A DNA stretch of 64,000 nt from positions 124,001-188,000 of the forward strand of contig NZ_MDEQ02000015.1 in assembly GCF_001883705.2 (NCBI RefSeq), written 5' to 3'. The stretch comes from Burkholderia catarinensis. GTDB taxonomy: Bacteria; Pseudomonadota; Gammaproteobacteria; Burkholderiales; Burkholderiaceae. The position numbers were made by a program, and so were the translations under genes. Below, one piece after another: positions 32,518 through 41,518 of the stretch. Position 1 is the first letter of the stretch, and each line of letters begins with the position of its first letter. Below the pieces are notes generated by a model, which ran no database searches, was not told the origin of the DNA, and saw only the letters and a list, made by a program, of their open reading frames with translations.

Positions 32518-33585
32518 TCACGCCGCGCGCGATTGCGCGCGGCGGCGCGCTTCCTCGCGCATGTCGATCGCGACGTCGATCTGCCGCAGGTACGCACGTT
32601 CCGCGGCGAGGGCGGCGCGCGCGGCGTCCGGTGTCGTGCGCACGAAGCGGATCGGCAGGTTGAGCCGCGCCTGCGCGAGCTTCCACAGATCGGCGCGGAT
32701 CACCGTGCCGATCTTCGGGTAGCCGCCGGTGGTCTGCGCGTCGTGCATCAGCACGATCGGCTGGCCGTTCGGCGGCACCTGGATCGTGCCGGGCAGCACC
32801 GCGTGCGACAGCAGCTCGACCGGCCGCTCGCGCACGAGCTCGGCGCCGGCGAGGCGATAGCCCATCCGGTTGCTGTTCGCGGTGACGAGCCATTCCTCGT
32901 CCCAGAACGCCTGCTGCGAATCGGCCGCGAACGACGCATAGTCGGGGCCCGGCAGCACGCGCACGGGCATCGCCCACGGCGCATGCGCGGGGCGGTGGCG
33001 GCGCGGCGGCTCGTCGACGCGCACGAACGCGCACCACGCGGGCGCCTTCACGCCGAATTCGGGCGCGTCGGCCGCGAGACAGGCCGCGCCGGCCGGCGGC
33101 ACGCCGACCGGGAGCCGATCGCCGTCGCGCAGCGTGCGGCCGCCGAGGCCGCCGAAGCGCGACGCGAGATCGGTGCTGCGCGAGCCGAGCATCGGCAGCA
33201 CGTCGATGCCGCCCGCGATACACAGGTAGCCGCGCATCCCGCGTTTCGCGGCCGGCAGCACGAGCGTCTGGCCGGCCTCGACCGGCAGGCTCCACCATGA
33301 ATGCACTCGCCGGCCATCGAGTGTCCCGCCGAACTCGGTGCCGGTGATCGCGATGCGCGTGGCGCGCGTGAAGCGGAAGGCGGTCGGGCCGATCGTGATC
33401 TCGATGGCCGCCGCGTCGGGGCGGTTGCCGACCAGCCGGTTGCCGACCTCGAGCGCGAGGCCGTCGAGCGCGCCGCCCTGCGCGACGCCGAGATGGCGCG
33501 CGCCGCGGCGCCCGAGATCCTGCACGGTGGACAGCGGGCCGGCCCGCACCACTTCGATGGTGCCCGGTGCGTTGCTCTGGGTCAT
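32518..33585 (-). CDS. pxpC: 5-oxoprolinase subunit C (KipA-like, biotin-dependent carboxylase-type domain)
   Basis: 355 residues with VVRAGPLSTVQDLGRRGARH at the N-terminus, RGYLCIAGGIDVLPMLGSRST in the middle and HDAQTTGGYPKIGTVIRADL near the C-terminus, all PxpC/KipA hallmarks. The ATG overlaps the pxpB stop (ATGA), consistent with a PxpBC complex made in equal amounts. Confidence 0.94.
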   Translation of the reverse strand: MTQSNAPGTIEVVRAGPLSTVQDLGRRGARHLGVAQGGALDGLALEVGNRLVGNRPDAAAIEITIGPTAFRFTRATRIAITGTEFGGTLDGRRVHSWWSLPVEAGQTLVLPAAKRGMRGYLCIAGGIDVLPMLGSRSTDLASRFGGLGGRTLRDGDRLPVGVPPAGAACLAADAPEFGVKAPAWCAFVRVDEPPRRHRPAHAPWAMPVRVLPGPDYASFAADSQQAFWDEEWLVTANSNRMGYRLAGAELVRERPVELLSHAVLPGTIQVPPNGQPIVLMHDAQTTGGYPKIGTVIRADLWKLAQARLNLPIRFVRTTPDAARAALAAERAYLRQIDVAIDMREEARRRAQSRAA

Positions 33586-34238
33586 CGTGCGTCGACTCCC
33601 GCAATGGTGAAGCGCACGCGGTCGCCGGGCAGCAGCAGCGTCGGCTGCGGCCGTGCCGGATCGAACAGCACGTGCGACGTGCGGCCGATCAGTTGCCAGC
33701 CGCCGGGCGACGTGGCCGGGTAGATGCCTGTCTGCGCGCCGCCGATGCCGACCGAGCCGGCCGGCACCTCGAGGCGCGGCGCCGCGCGGCGCGGCGTGTG
33801 CAGCGACGGGTCGAGGCCGCCGAGATACGCGAAGCCCGGCTGGAAGCCGATGAAGAACACGACGTATTCGCCGGCCGTGTGGCGCGCGACGACTTCGTCG
33901 GCCGACAGGCCCGTGTGGGCGGCGACGGCCGGCAGATCCGGGCCGGCCACACCGCCGTATTCGACCGGAATCTCGATCTCGCGGCCGTCTGCGTGCTCGA
34001 CGTCGGCCGTCTCCCACGCGTCGCGCAGCGCGGGCATGAGCGAGTCGGCCGTCGCGGCGAGCGCGTCGAACACGATGGTCAGGTTGTTCATGCCCGGCAC
34101 GACGTCGATCACGTCGGGCCATGCGCGCGCGGCCTCGGCAACGGCCCAGACGCGGCGCTGGCAATCGAGCGTGGCAGGCGGCGGCACCTCGCAGACGAGG
34201 GCGGCATCGCCGAGCGGATAAAAGCGGGGTTGCGTCAT
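33582..34238 (-). CDS. pxpB: 5-oxoprolinase subunit B (KipI-like)
   Basis: 218 residues. GDAALVCEV opens the protein; FIGFQPGFAYLGGLD and VPAGSVGIGGAQTGIYPATS are the KipI/PxpB signatures of the cyclophilin-like fold. It is the first gene of the pxpBCA operon and is divergent from a winged-helix regulator with 148 bp between the starts. An inverted repeat at 34276-34296 lies in that gap. Confidence 0.94.
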   Translation of the reverse strand: MTQPRFYPLGDAALVCEVPPPATLDCQRRVWAVAEAARAWPDVIDVVPGMNNLTIVFDALAATADSLMPALRDAWETADVEHADGREIEIPVEYGGVAGPDLPAVAAHTGLSADEVVARHTAGEYVVFFIGFQPGFAYLGGLDPSLHTPRRAAPRLEVPAGSVGIGGAQTGIYPATSPGGWQLIGRTSHVLFDPARPQPTLLLPGDRVRFTIAGVDAR

Positions 34239-34275
34239 CGGACTGGCACGGTTCGGACGGCAATGTTAGCGCACA

Positions 34276-34296
34276 TTGTCAATAAAATATCGACAA
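34276..34296. promoter_or_regulatory. Inverted repeat, candidate operator between pxpB and the regulator gene
   Basis: TTGTC and GACAA arms flank an AT-rich spacer (AATAAAATATC region), 38 bp upstream of pxpB. The AT content and position fit a promoter-operator. That the adjacent winged-helix protein binds it is a guess. Confidence 0.45.
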
Positions 34297-34386
34297 CTTC
34301 TCAATAAGCGTTTTCGCCTAGCCCGTATACGAGGGCTTCTGACGTACACTCGGCACACCCTGTCAACCTCCTTGCGCCGCCTTTCC

Positions 34387-34899
34387 ATGAAGCGACCTGC
34401 GACCAAGATCGTGTCATCCGAACACCTCGTTTCCGATTCGAGCGCGGAGCTGTCGGAACTCGAATACGGGCTCATCATGGCCGGCAACGCGTTCAACCGC
34501 TGGATGGTGCGCTGCATGTCGGCGGCCGGTGCGAAGGACATGACGGCGGTCGAGGTGTCGCTGCTGCATCACGTCAGCCATCGCGAACGCAAGAAGAAGC
34601 TCGCCGACATCTGCTTCGTGCTCAATATCGAGGATACGCACGTCGCGACCTATGCGCTGAAAAAACTGATCGCCCGCGGCTATGTAAAGAGCGAGAAGAA
34701 CGGCAAGGAGGTGTTCTTCTTCGCGACCGACGCGGGCCGCGACCTGTGCCTGAAGTATCGCGAGGTGCGCGAGCACTGCCTGATCGAGACGCTGAAGGAC
34801 AGCGGGCTCACCAACGAGCAGATCGGCGACGCGGCGCAGTTGCTGCGCCACGCATCGGGCCTTTACGACACGGCCGCGCGCGCGGCGGCGTCGCTGTAA
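34387..34899 (+). CDS. MarR-like winged-helix transcriptional regulator (COG5631 type)
   Basis: 170 residues. GLIMAGNAFNRWMVRCMSAAG, then MTAVEVSLLHHVSHRERKKK and LADICFVLNIEDTHVATYAL form the winged-helix core, with the wing at KSEKNGKEVFFFATDAG. This is the predicted MarR-related family COG5631. It is transcribed away from pxpBCA and may control that operon. The ATG at 34387 gives the family length. The frame is open for 37 more codons upstream, but those are Arg/Leu-rich and overlap the promoter region. No clear ribosome-binding site is seen. Confidence 0.82.
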   Translation: MKRPATKIVSSEHLVSDSSAELSELEYGLIMAGNAFNRWMVRCMSAAGAKDMTAVEVSLLHHVSHRERKKKLADICFVLNIEDTHVATYALKKLIARGYVKSEKNGKEVFFFATDAGRDLCLKYREVREHCLIETLKDSGLTNEQIGDAAQLLRHASGLYDTAARAAASL

Positions 34900-34952
34900 G
34901 CCTGTACACGATTGCGGCAAGGGTGGCGCGCGGCGCGGCGCTGACGGGCGCG

Positions 34953-34989
34953 GGATGACGGCCGCGGCAACCGCGGCGCCGCGTCATCC
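34953..34989. terminator. Stem-loop between convergent genes
   Basis: GGATGACG (34953-34960) pairs with CGTCATCC (34982-34989), enclosing an inner CCGCGG/CCGCGG hairpin. It covers the end of the cyclo-ligase gene and lacks a U-run. Confidence 0.45.
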
Positions 34990-35592
34990 GGCGGCCGGGT
35001 AGAGCGCGCCGTCGGTCACGATCCAGCGCAGCGCGAGATCGTGCGCTTCGGCCGGCAGCGCATCGACGCGGCACGCTTCATACGCGATGCCGACCGTCAC
35101 GGGCAGCGTGTCGCCCGGCCACGCGGCGAGCGTGCGGTCGTAATAGCCGCCGCCGTAGCCGAGCCGGTAGCGCTGCGGATCGAATCCCAGGCAGGGAATC
35201 AGCAGCAGATCGGGCACGACGACGATTCCCGACGCGGGTTCCGGAATCCGGTGATGACCTTCGCGCATCGGCGTGTGCGCGTCCCACGCATGGAACACGA
35301 GCGGCGTGTGCCGCTCGTCGATCACCGGCAGCGCGGCGCGGCGCCCCGCACCGGCCGCGCACCAGGCGAGCACCGCATCGCGCGCATCGAATTCGCCCTG
35401 CAGCGGCCAGTAAAACCCGACCGTGCGCGGCGCGAGCCGTTCGAGCAGCGTGCGCAGCCGCGCGTCGAGCGCGGCGTTCGCGGCGGGTTGCGACGCGGCG
35501 TCGCGCCGCGCGCCGGACAGCGTTTTGCGTAGCGCAACCTTCGGGTTCGGCACAGGGTTGCGTGCTATGCTTTCGCTCACTTCGCGCTCCAT
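34984..35592 (-). CDS. 5-formyltetrahydrofolate cyclo-ligase
   Basis: 202 residues. KVALRKTLSGARRDA is the N-terminal basic ATP/folate motif, VGFYWPLQGEFDARDAV follows, and FDPQRYRLGYGGGYYDRTLA is the family signature. The enzyme (YgfA/Fau family) recycles 5-formyl-THF to 5,10-methenyl-THF with ATP. The ATG at 35592 stands only 8 bp from the divergent slt start, leaving no room for promoters. A GTG 14 codons further in is therefore a possible true start. In many proteobacteria ssrS (6S RNA) precedes this gene; here it does not. Confidence 0.92.
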   Translation of the reverse strand: MEREVSESIARNPVPNPKVALRKTLSGARRDAASQPAANAALDARLRTLLERLAPRTVGFYWPLQGEFDARDAVLAWCAAGAGRRAALPVIDERHTPLVFHAWDAHTPMREGHHRIPEPASGIVVVPDLLLIPCLGFDPQRYRLGYGGGYYDRTLAAWPGDTLPVTVGIAYEACRVDALPAEAHDLALRWIVTDGALYPAAG

Positions 35593-35600
35593 TCAAAACG

Positions 35601-37553
35601 ATGTCGAACAGCCTTTTCCGAGTATATCGCGCGGTCGCGCTGACGCTTGCGGCCGCCGCACTCGTCGCGGGTACGGCCGCGTGCGCCGCACCGAACGACG
35701 ACACGCTCCCCGGGGACGACCAGATCTTCGTGCAGCTGCGCGAAGCCGCGCGCCGCAACGACGCCGCGAAAGCCGCGCAGCTCGCGTCGACGATCCCGAA
35801 CTATCCGGTCCCGTCCTACGTCGAGTATTTCCAGATCAAGCCGCAGCTGTTCGATTCGACGGGCCGCGCGCGCGTCGATGCGCCGGATGCGCCCGTGCAG
35901 TCGTTCCTGCAGCGCTACGACGGCCAGGCGATCGCCGACCGCCTGCGCAACGACTACCTGCTCGTGCTCGGCGCGCGCCACGACTGGCGCAGCTTCGACG
36001 ACCAGTACAAGCGCTTCGTGCTCGACGACGACACGCAGGTCAAGTGCTATGCGCTCGAATCGCGCGCGGCACGCGGCGAGAACGTCGCCGATGCGGCGCG
36101 CGCGCTGCTCGTCGAGCCGAAGAACTACGGCGACGCGTGCGCCGACCTGATCACCGCGCTGGCGGTCAACCAGCAGTTCACGAGCGACGACGTGTGGCAG
36201 CAGGCGCGCCTCGCGTACGAACAGAACTACACGACGCTCGGCGGCAAGATCGTCGACGCGCTCGGCGCGCGCCCGGTCGGTTTCGACCAGGCGACGAGCG
36301 CGCCGCCGCTGTACCTCGCGCGCGGCGTCGGCCCCGACGCGGTATCGCACCAGCTCGCGCTGATCGCGCTCGGCCGCATGGCGCGCAACGATCCGGACGC
36401 GGCCGCCGGGATGCTGACGTCGGTCGCCGCGTCGCTGACCAAGCAGGAGCAGGCGATCGCGTGGGGCGCGATCGGCTACCAGGGCGCGATCAAGCGCTCG
36501 CCGCTCGCGTCGGTCTGGTACGCGAAATCCGCGAACGCGCCGCTGTCGAACCCGGGCTACGAATGGCGCACGCGCGCCGCGCTGCTCGCCGGCAACTGGC
36601 CGATGGTGCGCTGGTCGATCGAGCAGATGCCGCCGTCGCTGCGCAACGATCCGGCATGGATCTACTGGCATGCGCGCGCGCTGAAGCAAAGCGGCGACAC
36701 GCTGCAGGCGAACCAGGAATTCGAGCAGGTCGCCGGCCAGTTCAACTTCTACGGGCAGCTCGCCGGCGAAGAGCTCGGCCAGCGCACGTCGATCCCGCCG
36801 CGCACGAAGGTGAGCGACGCCGAGATCGACGCGATGGGCAAGATTCCGGGCTTCGCGCTCGCGCAGCGTTTCTATGCGCTGAACCTGCGCCTCGAAGGCA
36901 ATCGCGAATGGAACTGGCCGCTGCGCGGGATGACCGATCGCCAGCTGCTCGCGGCCGCCGAATACGGCAAGCGCGTCGAGCTGCTCGACCGCACGGTCAA
37001 CACGGCCGACCGCACGAAGGCCGAGCACGACTTCACGCTGCGCTACCCGTCGCCGTACCGCAATATCGTCGAGCGCTATGCGCAATCGACGGGCCTCGAC
37101 GTCGAATGGGCGTACGGGCTGATCCGCCAGGAATCGCGCTTCGTCATCAGCGCGCGTTCGTCGGTAGGCGCGGGCGGCCTGATGCAGCTGATGCCGGCCA
37201 CCGCCCAGATGGTCGCGAAGAAGCTCGGCATGGGTACGATCTCGCGCGCGCAGATGCACGACATCGATACCAACATCCAGCTCGGCACCTGGTATCTGGC
37301 GGACATCTACAACAACTTCGACAGCTCGCCGGTGCTCGCCACCGCCGGCTACAACGCGGGCCCGGGCCGGCCGCGCCAGTGGCGCCAGGTATTGACGCAG
37401 CCGGTCGAAGGCGCGATCTTCGCGGAGACGATTCCGTTCAACGAGACGCGCGACTACGTGAAGAACGTGCTGTCGAACACCGTCTATTACGCGGCGCTCT
37501 TCGAGGGCAAACCGCAGTCGCTGAAGAAACGTCTAGGCATGATCTCGCCCTGA
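35601..37553 (+). CDS. slt: Soluble lytic murein transglycosylase
   Basis: 650 residues. A signal peptide of about 28 residues (ending GTAACA) directs it to the periplasm. A long superhelical alpha domain (Slt70 U/L domains) is followed by the catalytic domain from about residue 500: YGLIRQESRFVISARSSVGA with the catalytic Glu511, GLMQLMPATAQ and TAGYNAGPGRPRQW. It cleaves peptidoglycan glycan strands to 1,6-anhydro products during wall turnover. Length matches Slt70. A TATGCT -10-like box lies at 35566, inside the divergent cyclo-ligase gene. Confidence 0.95.
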   Translation: MSNSLFRVYRAVALTLAAAALVAGTAACAAPNDDTLPGDDQIFVQLREAARRNDAAKAAQLASTIPNYPVPSYVEYFQIKPQLFDSTGRARVDAPDAPVQSFLQRYDGQAIADRLRNDYLLVLGARHDWRSFDDQYKRFVLDDDTQVKCYALESRAARGENVADAARALLVEPKNYGDACADLITALAVNQQFTSDDVWQQARLAYEQNYTTLGGKIVDALGARPVGFDQATSAPPLYLARGVGPDAVSHQLALIALGRMARNDPDAAAGMLTSVAASLTKQEQAIAWGAIGYQGAIKRSPLASVWYAKSANAPLSNPGYEWRTRAALLAGNWPMVRWSIEQMPPSLRNDPAWIYWHARALKQSGDTLQANQEFEQVAGQFNFYGQLAGEELGQRTSIPPRTKVSDAEIDAMGKIPGFALAQRFYALNLRLEGNREWNWPLRGMTDRQLLAAAEYGKRVELLDRTVNTADRTKAEHDFTLRYPSPYRNIVERYAQSTGLDVEWAYGLIRQESRFVISARSSVGAGGLMQLMPATAQMVAKKLGMGTISRAQMHDIDTNIQLGTWYLADIYNNFDSSPVLATAGYNAGPGRPRQWRQVLTQPVEGAIFAETIPFNETRDYVKNVLSNTVYYAALFEGKPQSLKKRLGMISP

Positions 37554-37564
37554 TCCGCAATCTT

Positions 37565-37593
37565 CACACTGCCGCGCGAGACGCGGCAGTGTG
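37565..37593 (+). terminator. Stem-loop after slt
   Basis: CACACTGCCGCG, a five-base loop and CGCGGCAGTGTG make a perfect 12-bp stem 12 bp past the stop. The following CTTAAG is only a weak U-run. Confidence 0.6.
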
Positions 37594-37774
37594 CTTAAGG
37601 GCCCGTTCGCGCCAGTAACGGCCAGCCCCGTTCATGATTTTTCCTGGTCAGGGGAACGAGCGTTGCCGGCCGCATGGCGGCGTCGCGCGTCGCTTGTCCC
37701 CCCGGGGGACAGCCGGCAACGCACGTTCGCAAGTCCGTTATTGGCGTGAACAGAGGCCCTATGGAGTCCCGAAC

Positions 37775-38734
37775 ATGGATCGCCAGACCGTCGCCCTGCT
37801 GGGCGGCACCGGCTTCATCGGCAGCCGGCTCGTCAATGCGCTGATCGACGCCGGCAAGCAGGTACGGATCGGCACGCGGCGGCGCGACCACGCGCGCCAC
37901 CTGCAGATGCTGCCGGTCGAGATCGTCGAGCTCGAAGCGCTCGACACGCGCACGCTCGCGCGCTTCGTCGCCGGTGCGCAGGCCGCGGTCAACCTGGTCG
38001 GCGTGCTGCACGGCGGCCGCGGCACGCCGTACGGGCCCGGTTTCGAGCGCGCGCACGTCATGCTGCCGGCCGCGCTCGCAACCGCCTGCACCGAGGTGGG
38101 CGTGCGGCGCCTGCTGCACATGAGCGCGCTCGGCGCCGATTCGCGCGGCGCGAGCATGTACCAGCGCTCGAAGGGCGACGGCGAGGCCGCGCTGCATGCG
38201 ATCGCGGCGACCGATTCGCTTGCGCTGACGATCTTCCGCCCGTCGGTCGTGTTCGGTCCGGGAGACGCGTTCCTCAACACCTTCGCGAACCTGCAGCGCA
38301 CGGTGCCCGTGCTGCCGCTCGCGATGCCCGATGCGCGCTTCCAGCCGGTGTTCGTCGGCGATGTCGTGCGCGCGTTCGTCAATACGCTCGATCTCGCGGC
38401 CGCGCATGGCAAGACCTACGAACTCGGCGGGCCGACCGTCTACACGCTCGAGCAACTGGTGCGCTATTGCGGCACGCTGGTCGGCCGGCAGGCGCGCATC
38501 GTGCGGCTGTCCGACGCGCTCGCGCGGCTGCAGGCGAGCGTGTTCGAATGCCTGCCCGGCGAGCCGGTGCTCACGCGCGACAATCTCGCGTCGATGTCGG
38601 TGCCGAACGTGCTGTCGGGGCCGCTCGCGCCGGAACTCGGGATCTCGCCCGCGAGTCTCGAAAGCATTGCGCCCGCGTATCTCGGCAACACCGCGCAGCG
38701 GTCCCGGTTCGACTGGTTCCGCTCGCGCCGTTAG
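37775..38734 (+). CDS. NAD(P)-dependent epimerase/dehydratase, NDUFA9-like
   Basis: 319 residues of the extended SDR fold: LLGGTGFIGSRLV at the N-terminus, NLVGVLHGG, LLHMSALGADSRGASMYQRSK with the YxxxK pair, and FRPSVVFGPGD. The last two motifs are typical of the complex I NDUFA9-like subgroup (atypical SDR), which in bacteria binds NAD(P) and acts in an undefined redox or assembly role. It is a single gene preceding gst-cca by 67 bp. Confidence 0.88.
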   Translation: MDRQTVALLGGTGFIGSRLVNALIDAGKQVRIGTRRRDHARHLQMLPVEIVELEALDTRTLARFVAGAQAAVNLVGVLHGGRGTPYGPGFERAHVMLPAALATACTEVGVRRLLHMSALGADSRGASMYQRSKGDGEAALHAIAATDSLALTIFRPSVVFGPGDAFLNTFANLQRTVPVLPLAMPDARFQPVFVGDVVRAFVNTLDLAAAHGKTYELGGPTVYTLEQLVRYCGTLVGRQARIVRLSDALARLQASVFECLPGEPVLTRDNLASMSVPNVLSGPLAPELGISPASLESIAPAYLGNTAQRSRFDWFRSRR

Positions 38735-38801
38735 CGCCCGTGCGGGGCGCCGTCGTTCTGCCCCTTTATTTTTTCCTCTTCGCGTTTTCCGGAACACCGC
38801 C

Positions 38802-39449
38802 ATGAAACTCGTCATTGGAGACAAGAACTACTCGTCGTGGTCGATGCGCCCGTGGCTGCTGCTTGCGCATTTCGGCATCCCGTTCGACGAGATCGCGGTC
38901 GAACTGCGCCGCGACGACACGACCGCGCACATCCTCGAGTATTCGCCGTCCGGCAAGGTGCCGTGCCTGGTCGACGACCACGGCGTCGCGATCTGGGATT
39001 CGCTCGCGATCGCCGAGACGCTCGCCGAGCGCTATCCGCAGTTCCCGATGTGGCCGGCGGATCCGCTCGACCGCGCGCATGCGCGCTGCATCGCGGCCGA
39101 GATGCACGCGGGCTTCGCGGCGCTGCGCACGCAGATGGGCATGAACGTGCGCGCATCGATGCCGGGGCGCGGCGCGACGCCCGACGCGCTCGCCGATGTC
39201 GCGCGCATCGATGCGTTGTGGAGCGCGTGCCTCGAGGCGTCGGGCGGGCCGTTCCTGTTCGGCGAATTCGGGATCGCCGATGCGATGTACGCACCCGTCG
39301 TGATGCGCTTCAACACGTACGCGCCGGGCCTGTCGCCGGAAGCGGCGGGCTACGCGGCGCGCGTGACGGCGCTGCCGGCCGTCCAGCGCTGGATCGACGC
39401 CGCGCGCCGCGAGACGACCGTGATCGCCGACTACGAGCCCACGCCATGA
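38802..39449 (+). CDS. Glutathione S-transferase family protein
   Basis: 215 residues. KLVIGDKNYSSWSMRPWLLL carries the Ser-rich active-site loop of the bacterial YfcF/zeta-like GSTs; SGKVPCLVDDHG is the cis-Pro glutathione site and IWDSLAIAETLAERYP the gamma-Glu binding motif. The helical C-terminal domain follows. Likely substrates are unknown. Its stop overlaps the cca start (ATGA), an unusual but tight coupling. Confidence 0.92.
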   Translation: MKLVIGDKNYSSWSMRPWLLLAHFGIPFDEIAVELRRDDTTAHILEYSPSGKVPCLVDDHGVAIWDSLAIAETLAERYPQFPMWPADPLDRAHARCIAAEMHAGFAALRTQMGMNVRASMPGRGATPDALADVARIDALWSACLEASGGPFLFGEFGIADAMYAPVVMRFNTYAPGLSPEAAGYAARVTALPAVQRWIDAARRETTVIADYEPTP

Positions 39450-40687
39450 ACATCTACGCAGTGGGCGGCGCGATCCGCGACGAATTGCTCGGCGTGCCGG
39501 TGCAGGACCGCGACTACGTGGTGGTGGGCGCGACACCCGAACAGATGGCCGCGCAGGGCTTCCGGCCGGTCGGCAAGGATTTCCCGGTGTTCCTGCATCC
39601 GCGGACGCAGGAGGAGTACGCGCTGGCGCGCACCGAGCGCAAGACGGCGGCCGGCTATCACGGCTTCCAGTTCCATTACGCGCCGGACGTGACGCTCGAC
39701 GAGGATCTCGCGCGGCGCGACCTGACGATCAACGCGATGGCGCGCGAGGTGAGCCCGGAGGGCGCGCTGGTCGGGCCCGTGATCGATCCGTTCGACGGGC
39801 AGGCCGACCTGCGCGCGCGCGTGTTCCGGCACGTGAGCGACGCGTTCGTCGAGGATCCGGTGCGGATCCTGCGCATTGCGCGCTTCGCCGCGCGGTTCGC
39901 GGATTTCACGGTTGCTGACGAAACGCTCGCGCTGATGCGGCGGATGGTCGACGCGGGCGAGGTCGACGCGCTCGTGCCCGAACGCGTGTGGCAGGAAATC
40001 GCCCGCGGGCTGACGGAGGTGAAGCCGTCGCGGATGTTCGCGGTGCTGCGCGAGTGCGGCGCGCTCGCGCGCGTGCTGCCCGAGGTCGATGCGCTGTGGG
40101 GCGTGCCGCAGCGCGCCGACTACCACCCGGAAGTCGATACGGGCGTGCATGTGATGATGGTCGTCGACTATGCGGCGAGGCAGGGCTATTCGCTGCCGGT
40201 GCGCTTCGCGGCGCTCACGCACGATCTCGGCAAGGCGACGACGCCCGCGGACGTGCTGCCGCGCCACGTCGGCCACGAGGGCCGCAGCGTCGACCTGCTC
40301 AAGCCGTTGTGCGAGCGGCTGCGCGTGCCGAACGACTGCCGAGATCTCGCGCTCGTGGTCGCGCGCGAGCACGGCAACCTGCATCGCGTGATGGAGATGG
40401 GTGCGGCCGCGCTGGTGCGGCTCTTCGAGCGCAGCGACGCGCTGCGCAAGCCGGCGCGTTTCGCCGAGATGCTGCAGGCGTGCGAATCGGATGCGCGCGG
40501 GCGGCTCGGGCTCGACGCGCAGCCGTATCCGCAGGCCGAGCGGCTGCGCGTCGCGCTCGCGGCCGCGCGCAGCGTCGATGCCGGCGCGATCGCGCGCGGG
40601 GTCGGCAACGATACGGTGAAGATCAAGGACGCCGTGCATCAGGCACGGGTCGAGGCCGTCGCGCAGGCGCTGCAGATCGGCGAATAG
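39446..40687 (+). CDS. cca: CCA-adding tRNA nucleotidyltransferase
   Basis: 413 residues with YAVGGAIRDELLG and the catalytic DRDYVVVG (metal-binding Asp pair), RRDLTINAMA, the FRHVSDAFVEDPVRILRIARF motif and a C-terminal HD domain (RFAALTHDLGKATTP). It builds and repairs the CCA end of tRNAs. The HD domain is the phosphohydrolase found in gamma/beta-proteobacterial class II enzymes. It overlaps the upstream GST gene by 4 bp. Confidence 0.96.
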   Translation: MNIYAVGGAIRDELLGVPVQDRDYVVVGATPEQMAAQGFRPVGKDFPVFLHPRTQEEYALARTERKTAAGYHGFQFHYAPDVTLDEDLARRDLTINAMAREVSPEGALVGPVIDPFDGQADLRARVFRHVSDAFVEDPVRILRIARFAARFADFTVADETLALMRRMVDAGEVDALVPERVWQEIARGLTEVKPSRMFAVLRECGALARVLPEVDALWGVPQRADYHPEVDTGVHVMMVVDYAARQGYSLPVRFAALTHDLGKATTPADVLPRHVGHEGRSVDLLKPLCERLRVPNDCRDLALVVAREHGNLHRVMEMGAAALVRLFERSDALRKPARFAEMLQACESDARGRLGLDAQPYPQAERLRVALAAARSVDAGAIARGVGNDTVKIKDAVHQARVEAVAQALQIGE

Positions 40688-40732
40688 GGTGGACCGGCAT
40701 GACAGCGGCGGGCGGTGCGCGCCCGCCCGCCG

Positions 40733-41518
40733 TTACGGCTTCTTGCGCGTGGCGGCCTTGCGCGCCGAGGTCGCGGCAGGCGGGCGTTTGCCGGTGGATG
40801 CGCGCGGCCTGGCGGAGGCCTTCTTTGCGGCGGCGTCGGCCGGCCGTGCGGCGTCGGTGTCGCGGTCGCCCCGTTTGGGGGCCGGCTCGCGGCGGCTCAC
40901 GCGCGGCTCGCCCGGCGCGGGCTGCCTGATTTCCATCGTCGCGGACACGAATTCGGCGCAACGGTCGTCGAACAGCGGCAGCGTGCCGACCGCGATCAGC
41001 TCGGCCGGCCCGTCGCCCACATTGGCGACGCGATGCCGCTTGCGCGCGTCGAAGTGCAGCGAGTCGCCGGGCGCCAGCGGGTAATCCTTCTTGCCGATCG
41101 TGTAGCAAATGCGGCCCGTCAGCACGTAGACGAATTCGTCGCCGCCGTGCGACACCCATTCCGAGCGGTAGCCTTCCATCATCCGCACCTTGACCGCGTT
41201 GATCTGGCTGCCGTCGAACGTGGTGGAAAGCCGTTCGTACCACTGCGACGTGCTGTCGACCGCGTACAGCTCGCGGCTGCCCGCGTGCGAATCGGGCTGC
41301 GCCTGGCGCGGCTGGTCGATCAGCGCGCCGAGCGGCACGTCCAGCGCCTTCGCGACGTTGACGAGCGACGACAGGGAGATGCCCGTGAGATGGCGCTCGA
41401 CCTGGGACAGGAACCCGACCGACAGTTTCGCTTCGGTCGCGACTTCCAGCAGCGTCTTCTTCGCTTCCCGGCGCAGGCGGCGAATGCGCTGGCCGATACG
41501 CATGATGTCTGAATCCAT
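40733..41518 (-). CDS. XRE-cupin transcriptional regulator with a basic C-terminal tail
   Basis: 261 residues. A helix-turn-helix of the XRE type (IGQRIRRLRREAKKTLLEVA, SVGFLSQVERHLTGISLSSL) is joined to a cupin_2 domain (SHGGDEFVYVLTGRICYTIG, APGDSLHFDARKRHRVANVG), the PuuR/YdcN build. The last 60 residues are rich in Lys, Arg, Ala and Pro and resemble histone H1-like tails; that is unusual for the family. The ATG at 41518 follows AAAGAGA. It is divergent from the aminopeptidase P gene, with 412 bp between them, and is its likely regulator. Confidence 0.9.
   Translation of the reverse strand: MDSDIMRIGQRIRRLRREAKKTLLEVATEAKLSVGFLSQVERHLTGISLSSLVNVAKALDVPLGALIDQPRQAQPDSHAGSRELYAVDSTSQWYERLSTTFDGSQINAVKVRMMEGYRSEWVSHGGDEFVYVLTGRICYTIGKKDYPLAPGDSLHFDARKRHRVANVGDGPAELIAVGTLPLFDDRCAEFVSATMEIRQPAPGEPRVSRREPAPKRGDRDTDAARPADAAAKKASARPRASTGKRPPAATSARKAATRKKP

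Noticed and set aside
35560..35600. 6S RNA (ssrS) next to the cyclo-ligase gene, where it lies in many proteobacteria
   Set aside because: The divergent genes are 8 bp apart and no long bulged hairpin of 6S type is present on either side of the cyclo-ligase gene.
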